Of a DNA stretch of 64,000 bases, positions 11,773-18,663 are shown one piece after another. Below the pieces are notes generated by a model. The model did no database searches. It was not told the origin of the DNA and was given only the letters and a program-made list of their open reading frames with translations. The DNA is from CAWDXG01 sp963822115 (GTDB lineage: Bacteria > Myxococcota_A > Polyangia > Polyangiales > Polyangiaceae). The position numbers and the translations under genes are program-made. The stretch covers positions 411,580 through 475,579 of the forward strand of contig CAWGGM010000006.1 in the NCBI GenBank assembly GCA_963822115.1. Direction: 5' to 3'. Each line of letters starts with the position of its first letter. The first letter of the stretch is position 1.

Positions 11773-12466
11773 GTGCATTTCCGCCCTCCCGGACGCCTGA
11801 TGGCATCGAAATGCGCGCCTGACGTGCATTTCCGCTCTCCCGGACGCCTGATGGCATCGAAATGCGCGCCTGACGTGCATTTCCGCTCTCCCGGACGCCT
11901 GATGGCATCGAAATGCGCGCCTGACGTGCATTTCCGCCCTCCCGGACGCCTGATGGCATCGAAATGCGCGCCTGACGTGCATTTCCGCTCTCCCGGACGC
12001 CTGACGGCATCGAAATGCGCGCCTGACGTGCATTTCCGCTCTCCCGGACGCCTGACGGCATCGAAATGCACGCCACACGTGCATTTCCGCTCTCCCGGAC
12101 GCCTGATGGCATCGAAATGCACGCCACACGTGCATTTCCGCTCTCCCGGACGCCTGACGGCATCGAAATGCGCGCCTGACGTGCATTTCCGCCCTCCCGG
12201 ACGCCTGATGGCATCGAAATGCACGCCACACGTGCATTTCCGCTCTCCCGGACGCCTGACGGCATCGAAATGCACGCCACACGTGCATTTCCGCTCTCCC
12301 GGACGCCTGATGGCATCGAAATGCACGCCACACGTGCATTTCCGCTCTCCCGGACGCCTGATGGCATCGAAATGCGCGCCTGACGTGCATTTCCGCTCTC
12401 CCGGACGCCTGATGGCATCGAAATGCGCGCCTGACGTGCATTTCCGCCCTCCCGGACGCGCGTGCC
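11773..12466. repeat. 51-bp palindromic tandem array (14 units)
   Basis: GTGCATTTCCG begins at 11773 and recurs every 51 bp through 12436 without exception. Each unit has the core CTCCCGGACGCCTGA and ends with GAAATGC, so GAAATGC / GCATTTC arms face each other across each junction. Variants differ at few positions (CGCGCCTGAC or CACGCCACAC junctions). It sits between leuS and the exonuclease gene, both on the minus strand. The same core recurs at 25391 (opposite orientation) and 37463. Confidence 0.97.
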
Positions 12467-12491
12467 GAATAGGGCTATGTGGAGAGTGTGC

Positions 12492-12519
12492 CATTTTGCC
12501 ACAAAATCGTAGCAAAATG
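12492..12519 (-). terminator. AT-rich hairpin after the exonuclease gene
   Basis: CATTTTGC / GCAAAATG form a perfect 8-bp stem with a 12-nt loop, starting 3 bp past the stop codon of the gene at 12523-13818. Its A/T-rich composition is striking in this GC-rich window. No long U-run follows, so terminator function is only probable. Confidence 0.4.
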
Positions 12520-12522
12520 TCA

Positions 12523-13818
12523 CTATTTTGGGCGGTTCTTGGCGGCGGCCCGCGCGATCTTCCGCTCGAGCCGTGCTCGACGCCGCTCCTGCGCCGGCGG
12601 GCTCTCCCCTGTTCCCTGCAGCACGACTTCCAGAGCCTTGAGCGGCTCCTTCACGTGGTGCTCGTAGAGCTTGCCGAGCTCGAGGCGTACGCGGGGGTCG
12701 TCGAGCTCGGCGCTGAGGGCTTCGAAGTCCGCCAGGGCGCGCGCGCGGTCGCCCCGCGCTTTGGCGATCTCGCCGCGGACGCGCAGGGCCTCGCTGCCCG
12801 CGCCGCGCTCTACGGCAGCGTTCGCCACCACGTCCGCGTCCGCCAGCGCGCCGGCGCGCTTGTACGTGCGCGCGAGCCCGACCAGATCCGAGTCGTGCAA
12901 CGTGGAGAGCGGCTCGCCGTACAGGCCGACGAGCGCCGCCATACTCACCACGTCCCAGGCGTTGTGCTCGACCACGGCCGACAGCGCGCGCTCGTCACCT
13001 GTTCTGAGAAAGTGCGCATAGCGCGGCGCGACGTCGGCGCCGGCGATGTCGTCGCCGCGCTCGAAGCCGAGCACCTCGCTCTCCAGCGTGGTCAGCTTGC
13101 ACGCGCCGAGCCGCGCCTTGTGCAGCCGCCGCCCGACGTGCAGGAGATCGAGATGCGGCCGCGGGGGCAGCGCCGGCAGGTGGTTCATGACGTAGCGCCC
13201 GGCGAGCAGCGGGAGGTCGAACGCCTTGCCGTTGTACGTCACGAGCACGCTCGCCGCCGAGATCCGCTCCCGCAGGAGCCCGAGCAGCGCTTCTTCCTCG
13301 GCGGGCGTGCGCAGCAAGAGTTGCTCCATCACGAGCCGGCCGTCGTCGTCGAACCACGACATTCCCACCAGGAAAGCGACGACGCCGGAGCCGCCCAGCC
13401 CGGTCGTCTCCGTGTCCAGATACAGCGCACGACGCGGATCGACTTCCGAGAGCGATGGGTCGAGCGCGAGCAGCGCCAGCACGCTCGCCTCGGCCGCGTG
13501 CGCCGCGTCGACCGGCATGCGTCCGACGTGGTGCGACGGCGCGAGCCGCTCCAGGCGCTGGTACACCGCTCCTTGCGGGCGCTCGACCCGCGCGAAGGGC
13601 AGCTCGGTCAGCGACGGATCGGCGGGCATGCGCCCCGCGGGTGGCTCGCGCCCCAGGATTTCGGCCATCTTCTCGCGCAGCGAGTCGAGCGTCTGCGCGC
13701 GCTCGGCGTCCGGCGCATCCATCGCCGCGCCGCGAGCGTCGCCGGCGGGTGCATCGGGCAGCGCTTCACCGCGGGCGATCGGCGGACCCAGACGTCCGAG
13801 CTTGTCCTTCAAGCCCAC
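12523..13818 (-). CDS. YprB/MrfB-like RNase H-fold exonuclease with TPR-like C-terminus
   Basis: 431-aa predicted 3'-5' exonuclease of the YprB RNase H-like family. DnaQ-type (DEDDh) residues are all present: D135 and E137 in LYLDTETTGL, D201 in VTYNGKAFDLPLL, H285 and D289 in EHNAWDVVSM. The C-terminal third (about 305-410) is Ala-rich paired helices of TPR type (LVGLARTYKRAGAL, ARALADFEALSAEL). In Bacillus subtilis the homologous MrfB works with the helicase MrfA (YprA) in mitomycin-type DNA damage repair; a MrfA-like helicase is encoded here at 18664-21096. Function in this organism is inferred from that pairing. Confidence 0.85.
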   Translation of the reverse strand: MGLKDKLGRLGPPIARGEALPDAPAGDARGAAMDAPDAERAQTLDSLREKMAEILGREPPAGRMPADPSLTELPFARVERPQGAVYQRLERLAPSHHVGRMPVDAAHAAEASVLALLALDPSLSEVDPRRALYLDTETTGLGGSGVVAFLVGMSWFDDDGRLVMEQLLLRTPAEEEALLGLLRERISAASVLVTYNGKAFDLPLLAGRYVMNHLPALPPRPHLDLLHVGRRLHKARLGACKLTTLESEVLGFERGDDIAGADVAPRYAHFLRTGDERALSAVVEHNAWDVVSMAALVGLYGEPLSTLHDSDLVGLARTYKRAGALADADVVANAAVERGAGSEALRVRGEIAKARGDRARALADFEALSAELDDPRVRLELGKLYEHHVKEPLKALEVVLQGTGESPPAQERRRARLERKIARAAAKNRPK

Positions 13819-13925
13819 GTACGCCGTTGTAGCTCACCTCGCCCCGCCCCGCCCCGCGCCTGCCCGTTTTCATGGGCTGCCCCCTACGCGGAGCGTCGCT
13901 CCACGGTGCGGCGCGCAAGCGCGCC

Positions 13926-13970
13926 GCGGGCCCGCCAAGCGCGGTCGCTCCGCGCCCGCCCGGGGGCCCC
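13926..13970. repeat. dispersed GGGCCC element, copy
   Basis: GCGGGCCCGCCAAGCGCGG, then CGCTCCGCGCCCG and GGGGGCCCC, with GGGCTGCCCCC about 50 bp upstream. Near-identical copies lie at 30265, 48442 and 51453, with more divergent or inverted copies at 25211, 25805, 37857 and 50345. It sits between the divergent exonuclease and coaE genes. Confidence 0.85.
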
Positions 13971-14020
13971 ACGTCTTCCCGCAACGCGGCGCGCTTGCTC
14001 TGTCTGCTACGCTGCGCGGC

Positions 14021-15838
14021 GTGGCGACGCAGGTATTCGGGCTGACCGGCGGCATCGGCTCCGGCAAGAGCAGCGTGGCGGCGCGCTTCCGCGCCCGCGG
14101 GCTGCCGGTGATCGACGCCGATCAGCTGGCGCGCGAAGTGGTCGCGCCGGGCAGCGCGGGGCTGGCGGAGATCGTCGCGGCGTTCGGCGACGAGGTGCTC
14201 GACGCGGATGGCGGGCTCGATCGGCAGCGCGTGGCGGACATCGTGTTCAACGACGACGACAAGCGGCAGAAGCTCAACGCCATCACGCACCCGCGCGTGC
14301 GCGACCTGGCTTTGCAGCGGGTGATGGAGCTGAGCGAGCAGGGCGAGCCGCTGTGTTGCTACGAGGTGCCGCTGCTGATCGAGTCGGGGCTGACGGAGAT
14401 GCTGCGCCCCGTGGTCGTGGTGAGCGTGTCCGAGGAGGTGCAGGTCGAGCGCACCGTGCGCCGCGACGGCTCGAGCGAAGCGCACGCCCGCGCGCGCATC
14501 GCCGCGCAGATGCCGCTGTCCGAAAAGGTGAAGCTCGCCGACTACGTCATCGACAACAGCGGCACGCCCGCCGAGCTCGTCGAGCGCGCCGACGAGGTGC
14601 TCGACGCCATCTGCGACCAGCTGGGCGTGGACAAGGCGCGCTATCCGCGCGTCCTGAGGTCGGTTCCCCCTGAGCGCGCGCAGGCGGAGCCGAGCACGCG
14701 ATTTGGGGGAACCCCGCGAAGCGGGCGGCACTGCGACGTCGTGCGCGAGGGGGCAGCCCGAACGGCGGACTGCGGCGCGCTCGGCGCACGCCTACTGCAC
14801 GACCGGGGGCCAGGAGGGGCGCGATTTGCTTTCGATGGCCTCTTCGCGGGCGTGGGCGGCGGCGAGCGTGTTCTCGAGCAGCATGGCGATGGTCATCGGA
14901 CCCACGCCGCCGGGTACGGGCGTGATGGCGCCGGCGACGGACTCGGCGGACGCGAAGTCGACATCGCCGCACAGCTTGCCGCTTTCGTCGCGGTTCATGC
15001 CGACGTCGATGACGGTCGCGCCCGGCTTGATCCAGTCGCCCTTGATCATCTTGGCGCGGCCGACGGCGGCGATCAGCACGTCGGCTTCGCGACAGCGGTC
15101 TGCCAGGTCCAGCGTGCGCGAGTGCGCCATGGTTACCGTGGCGTTCTGGGCGAGCAGCAAGGCGGCGATGGGCTTTCCGACGAGATTGCTGCGCCCGATG
15201 ACGAGCGCGCGCGCGCCGGCCAGCTTGGTCCCCTGCTCGACGAGCAGCCGCATGCAGCCGCGCGGCGTGCAGGGCACGAGACCGGGCTGCCCGGCCCACA
15301 GCGCGCCGATGCTCATCGGGCTGAGGCCGTCGACGTCCTTCGACGGATCGATGCTGCGGATCACCTCGGAAGGGCGCACGGCTTCGGGCACGGGCAGCTG
15401 CACGAGGATGCCGTCGACGTTGCGGTCGGCGTTGAGGTCGCGCACCACGGCGAGCAACTGGCTCTCGCTCACGCTCGACGGCAGGCGGTGGACCTTGCCG
15501 TAGATGCCGACCTCGTGCGCGAACTTTTCCTTGTTGCGCACGTACACGGCGGAGGCTGGATCGTCGCCGGCCAGCACGACGTGCAGCCCGGGGGCGCGAC
15601 CGTGCTGCTCCTTGAAGGCCTCCACTCCGTGAGCGACCTCCGCGCGCACAGCCCTGGCGACCGCCCTTCCATCGATGACAGCTCCCATGCCGCCCGGACT
15701 AGCATCGGGCTGCGCGCGCGGCCATACGATCGATGGGGCACCACGACTTTGGTCATGGCCGGCAAGCCGGTGGCTCAGGGCGTGATGGGCACGTCGGTCA
15801 AGGTGACGGAGCCGGCTGCCGCCTGGACCTCGATGTAG
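14021..15838 (+). CDS. coaE: dephospho-CoA kinase; frame stays open far past the conserved domain
   Basis: CoaE catalyses the last step of CoA synthesis, the ATP-dependent 3'-phosphorylation of dephospho-CoA. Residues 1-205 are a complete CoaE: P-loop GGIGSGKS (10-17), VIDADQLAREVV, ITHPRVRDLA, CYEVPLLIESGL and a lid RTVRRDGSSEAHARARIAAQM, then DYVIDNSGT. The family normally ends near 200 aa (about 14650). Here the frame continues about 400 codons antisense to folD, with no family resemblance. Stops occur at 14655 (TGA, +1 frame) and 14671 (+2 frame), next to a dispersed repeat, so a base error or a repeat insertion has probably removed the true stop. GTG start at 14021. Domain call secure; 3' end not. 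Confidence 0.85.
   Translation: MATQVFGLTGGIGSGKSSVAARFRARGLPVIDADQLAREVVAPGSAGLAEIVAAFGDEVLDADGGLDRQRVADIVFNDDDKRQKLNAITHPRVRDLALQRVMELSEQGEPLCCYEVPLLIESGLTEMLRPVVVVSVSEEVQVERTVRRDGSSEAHARARIAAQMPLSEKVKLADYVIDNSGTPAELVERADEVLDAICDQLGVDKARYPRVLRSVPPERAQAEPSTRFGGTPRSGRHCDVVREGAARTADCGALGARLLHDRGPGGARFAFDGLFAGVGGGERVLEQHGDGHRTHAAGYGRDGAGDGLGGREVDIAAQLAAFVAVHADVDDGRARLDPVALDHLGAADGGDQHVGFATAVCQVQRARVRHGYRGVLGEQQGGDGLSDEIAAPDDERARAGQLGPLLDEQPHAAARRAGHETGLPGPQRADAHRAEAVDVLRRIDAADHLGRAHGFGHGQLHEDAVDVAVGVEVAHHGEQLALAHARRQAVDLAVDADLVRELFLVAHVHGGGWIVAGQHDVQPGGATVLLLEGLHSVSDLRAHSPGDRPSIDDSSHAARTSIGLRARPYDRWGTTTLVMAGKPVAQGVMGTSVKVTEPAAAWTSM
14661..14760. repeat. dispersed element, second copy, at the coaE 3' end
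   Basis: GTTCCCCCTGAGCGCGCGCA, then GAGCACGCGATTTGGGGGAA and ACCCCGCG, nearly identical to 11345-11465. It overlaps the point where coaE similarity ends, and lies between convergent coaE and folD. Confidence 0.8.
14792..15688 (-). CDS. folD: bifunctional methylenetetrahydrofolate dehydrogenase/cyclohydrolase
   Basis: 298-aa cytosolic enzyme that interconverts 5,10-methylene-, methenyl- and 10-formyl-tetrahydrofolate for one-carbon metabolism. Seen: the catalytic Y49-xxx-K53 pair in SAVYVRNKEKF, VDGILVQLPVP, SIDPSKDVDG, PCTPRGCMRLL, the NAD(P)-binding GRSNLVGKP, and the C-terminal signature PVPGGVGPMTIAML. Length and motif order match FolD. The ATG at 15688 starts at MGAVIDGRAVA. It is convergent with coaE, and a lipoprotein gene lies 86 bp upstream on the same strand. 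Confidence 0.97.
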   Translation of the reverse strand: MGAVIDGRAVARAVRAEVAHGVEAFKEQHGRAPGLHVVLAGDDPASAVYVRNKEKFAHEVGIYGKVHRLPSSVSESQLLAVVRDLNADRNVDGILVQLPVPEAVRPSEVIRSIDPSKDVDGLSPMSIGALWAGQPGLVPCTPRGCMRLLVEQGTKLAGARALVIGRSNLVGKPIAALLLAQNATVTMAHSRTLDLADRCREADVLIAAVGRAKMIKGDWIKPGATVIDVGMNRDESGKLCGDVDFASAESVAGAITPVPGGVGPMTIAMLLENTLAAAHAREEAIESKSRPSWPPVVQ

Positions 15839-16578
15839 ACGAGATTCGACCCCGTATCCAGATCGATGCGCTGGCGGTAGCCGGGGCTGGCGTTGACCAC
15901 GATGGCGAAACCCGCGACGCCCGTCGCCGTCGCGGCGTCGGTCCAGCTTCCGGCGGCGTCGTAGATCACGCCCGTGCCGGGCGACTGCGTGACGCTCACG
16001 CCGGCGAGCGGCTTGCCGGTCGGGTCGACGAAGTGCAACACCAGCTGGCCGCGCGTCGGGTCGCGCTGCGGCGGCAGCGTCACCACGCTGAAGATCTGGT
16101 CGATCACGCTGGCGCGCACCAGGCGCAGCCCGGCGGGACCGGTGCTGGTCGTGTCCCAGGGCTGGAGCGTGGGCAGCGCGTCGCCGGTGTTCGAAGTGGG
16201 GGTCACGCTGAACCACACCGACGCCCCGGCGAGCACGCCGCTCATGCTGAAGCTCTGGCCGTTGTAGACGGCACTGGTCTCGCCGCCGCCGGGTGCTTCG
16301 GCTTTGATGTCGGCGGTGCCGGTGAAGGGCTGCGACGTGGTGAAGTCGTCCGAGCCGAGCAGAGCGACACTGCCGGTGAGCGAGACGCCGGCGTCGCTGG
16401 TGCCACCTTCGGTCACGGCGCCGTCCGTGCCGGCCTCGACCGGGGGCGAAGTGCCGCCGCCCGGCGAACCGCAGCCCGCGTCGCCGCAGCTCTCGTCGAC
16501 GTGTGGCGGATGCACGATCTTCTTCGCGCAGCCCGTTGCCGCGAGCGCCGCGATCACCAGGACTGTTCCGGCCCGCAT
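15775..16578 (-). CDS. lipoprotein with carboxypeptidase-regulatory-like repeats (hypothetical)
   Basis: 267-aa predicted lipoprotein of unknown function. A signal peptide ends at LAATGC (C17), followed by a Gly/Pro/Thr-rich linker to about residue 65. The rest is beta-rich; FVDPTGKPLAGVSVTQSPG resembles the start of a CarboxypepD_reg/Big-type beta-sandwich that often stacks on cell surfaces. No catalytic motif is visible. It lies between folD and lgt, all on the minus strand, with only 10 bp to the lgt stop. Confidence 0.7.
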   Translation of the reverse strand: MRAGTVLVIAALAATGCAKKIVHPPHVDESCGDAGCGSPGGGTSPPVEAGTDGAVTEGGTSDAGVSLTGSVALLGSDDFTTSQPFTGTADIKAEAPGGGETSAVYNGQSFSMSGVLAGASVWFSVTPTSNTGDALPTLQPWDTTSTGPAGLRLVRASVIDQIFSVVTLPPQRDPTRGQLVLHFVDPTGKPLAGVSVTQSPGTGVIYDAAGSWTDAATATGVAGFAIVVNASPGYRQRIDLDTGSNLVYIEVQAAAGSVTLTDVPITP

Positions 16579-16588
16579 GCCGCGGATC

Positions 16589-17528
16589 CTACGCCGCGGC
16601 GGCAGGCTCGGCCAAGTGCTGGAGACGGATGCGGTGCACCACCACGACCGCGATCACCAGCAGCACGCCGATGAACTGCGAGGTGCTGAGACCCAGGATC
16701 GCCCCGCGAGCGTCGTCGCGCCAGAACTCGAGGATGAAGCGCAGGATGGCGTACAGCAGCACGAACGCGAGGAAGATCATGCCGTCGTAGCGTTTTCGGC
16801 CGTGCAGATAGAGGATCAGGAACGCCGCGATCGCCAGCGAGCCGGCCGACTCGAAGATCTGCGTGGGTTGCACGGGCAGCGAGGCTGCAAACGGAGAGGA
16901 GAGCAGGTGCTGCTTGAACTGCATCTCGCTCGCGGGGCTGTGCGGCGGGAAGCTCACCGCCCAGGGCATGTGGCTCGGCACGCCGAAGCAGCAGCCCGCC
17001 AGCAGGCACGCCATGCGCCCGAAGCCGAGGCCCACCGGCACGACCATGCCGGCCATGTCCGCCGCCTTCCAGAACGGGAAGCGATCGCGCTTGAGCAAAA
17101 ACCACGCGGCCGCGCTGCCGCCGATGAAGCCGCCGTAGTACGTGAGCCCGCCGTTCCAGAACTTCGCCCACGCCCAGCAGTCGCGCTGCGTCGGGATGAC
17201 AGACGTGCTTCACCGCGTCCCACACGCCGTTGTAGCCGGAGCTGATGCACTCGGAGTGCGTCAGGCCCGTCCACGACACCTTCGCGGGATCGGTGCACAG
17301 GTGCACGTAGTCCCAGAAGTAGCCGTCGGCGAACACGTGCAGGATGCGCGCTCCGGCGAAACCGGCGAGCAGCATGGCCAGGCCCAGGTCGACCACCACG
17401 TCGGGGTCCTGGCCGATGCGCTTGGCCCAGATGGCGCCTATCGCCGTGGCGAAGATGAAGCCGGTGAGCTGCAGGATGAAATAGCTCGGGAACCCGATTC
17501 CGAAGACCGAAAAGAGTTGCCCCAGCAT
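16589..17528 (-). CDS. lgt: prolipoprotein diacylglyceryl transferase, one frameshift near 17193
   Basis: Inner-membrane enzyme for the first step of lipoprotein maturation, moving diacylglycerol to the lipobox cysteine. The first 110 residues (MLGQLFSVFGIGFPSYFILQ onward) end at VCHPDAA. The protein resumes one frame over as DCWAWAKFWNGGLTYYGGFI, then GFGRMACLLAGCCFG and QPTQIFESAG, the Lgt arginine/glycine signature regions, with multiple membrane spans. Removing one base near 17193 gives about 312 aa, the normal length. The histidine of the Escherichia coli motif (GGMSFHGG) is tyrosine here (LTYYGG). The clean join suggests a sequencing indel rather than decay. lspA lies 24 bp upstream on the same strand. 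Confidence 0.85.
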
Positions 17529-17552
17529 GCCCCTTGCCCCGGGCTTTCCGGC

Positions 17553-18530
17553 TCAGCTCACCGACGGCGGGTCGCCGACGCCGGCGCTCTCCGTCGCCAG
17601 AGCGCTACCCGAGCCGCCGCCGTCCGACGCCTGGGTCTCGACGACCTCGGTCGCCGAAGGCCTGGGCTGCCGGCGCGAGGTCAGCATGTCGACGGCCATC
17701 AGCGCCACGCCGATGCAGATGCAGATGTCCGCCACGTTGAAGGTCGGCCAGTGGCTGGTGATGCTCCAGTTGGGAAAGACGCGGGCGATGTAGCCGTTCA
17801 TCGCCGCCACCCAGTGCGCCTTGTAGTCGACGAAGTCGACCACGCTGGCGCGGATGATGCGGTCGGACAGGTTGCCCAGCGCGCCGCCCAGCACGAGCGG
17901 CAGGCCCCACTTCAGCGCGCGCTGGCCGGGACCGAGCCGCGCGTACAGCGACACGATGAAGGCGATCGCCAGTGCGCTGACGACCAGGAAGAACGGCTTG
18001 CGGATGGTCTCGCTCGCCGTCTGCAACAGGCCCCACGCGCCGCCCTTGTTGTAGGCGAGCGTGAAGCTCAGGTGATTTTTCACCAGCACGATGCCCGGGT
18101 CGACGAGCGTGTGCTTGCTGAGCGTGACTTCCGCCCACGCCTTGGTGATCACGTCGGCGGCCAGCGCGAGCGCCGCGACGACGCCGAAGAAGATGTAGCT
18201 CGGTCGCTCGCCCGCCACCTCCGGCGCCGTGGGCGCAGCCTCGGCGCCGTGCGCGCCCTCGAGCGCGACGGCGCCGTGCACCCCCGGATCGGCAGGGGCC
18301 GCGATGCCCGCCGCTGCCGCAGGACCATCGAACGGGACCGGCGCGCCATGCTCGGCCGCATCCGAGGACGCCGTGAGCATCGCCTGCCCAGGGGGATCGC
18401 CGCCGGGCGCGGGAGCGGGCGGCGCATCGACGGCAGGCGCATCGACGGGAGCGGATTCGGCCGGACTCCCGGCGCTGGTTTCGGCAGCCGGCGGGTCGCC
18501 GGGGCGCGTGGGATCGGTGGGCTCGCTCAT
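17553..18530 (-). CDS. lspA: lipoprotein signal peptidase (signal peptidase II)
   Basis: Inner-membrane aspartyl protease that cleaves prolipoproteins after lipidation. 325 aa. Seen: DVITKAWAE, NKGGAWGLLQ, the first catalytic Asp in GGALGNLSDRI with VVDFVDYKAHW, and the second in WPTFNVADICICIG, across four hydrophobic segments. The family is usually about 160-200 aa. Here about 108 N-terminal residues form a Pro/Ala/Asp-rich, probably disordered extension, and about 30 residues follow the last helix. The neighbour lgt is the preceding enzyme of the pathway and probably cotranscribed. Confidence 0.95.
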   Translation of the reverse strand: MSEPTDPTRPGDPPAAETSAGSPAESAPVDAPAVDAPPAPAPGGDPPGQAMLTASSDAAEHGAPVPFDGPAAAAGIAAPADPGVHGAVALEGAHGAEAAPTAPEVAGERPSYIFFGVVAALALAADVITKAWAEVTLSKHTLVDPGIVLVKNHLSFTLAYNKGGAWGLLQTASETIRKPFFLVVSALAIAFIVSLYARLGPGQRALKWGLPLVLGGALGNLSDRIIRASVVDFVDYKAHWVAAMNGYIARVFPNWSITSHWPTFNVADICICIGVALMAVDMLTSRRQPRPSATEVVETQASDGGGSGSALATESAGVGDPPSVS

Positions 18531-18663
18531 GATCGGATCGCGGTTTGTTACGACAAGATGGCTGCTCAGGCCAGTGTGGCGGCAGAACAGCGCGACCTGG
18601 AGGAGTATTTCCGCTGGCCGGCGGCCGGTTGCCGACTACCGCACACTTGTCTAGTATCCGCCC

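Noticed and set aside
11773..12466. Could the 51-bp arrays be CRISPR arrays?
   Set aside because: The regions between conserved arms are themselves near-identical from unit to unit, there are no unique spacers, no leader and no cas genes in the window.
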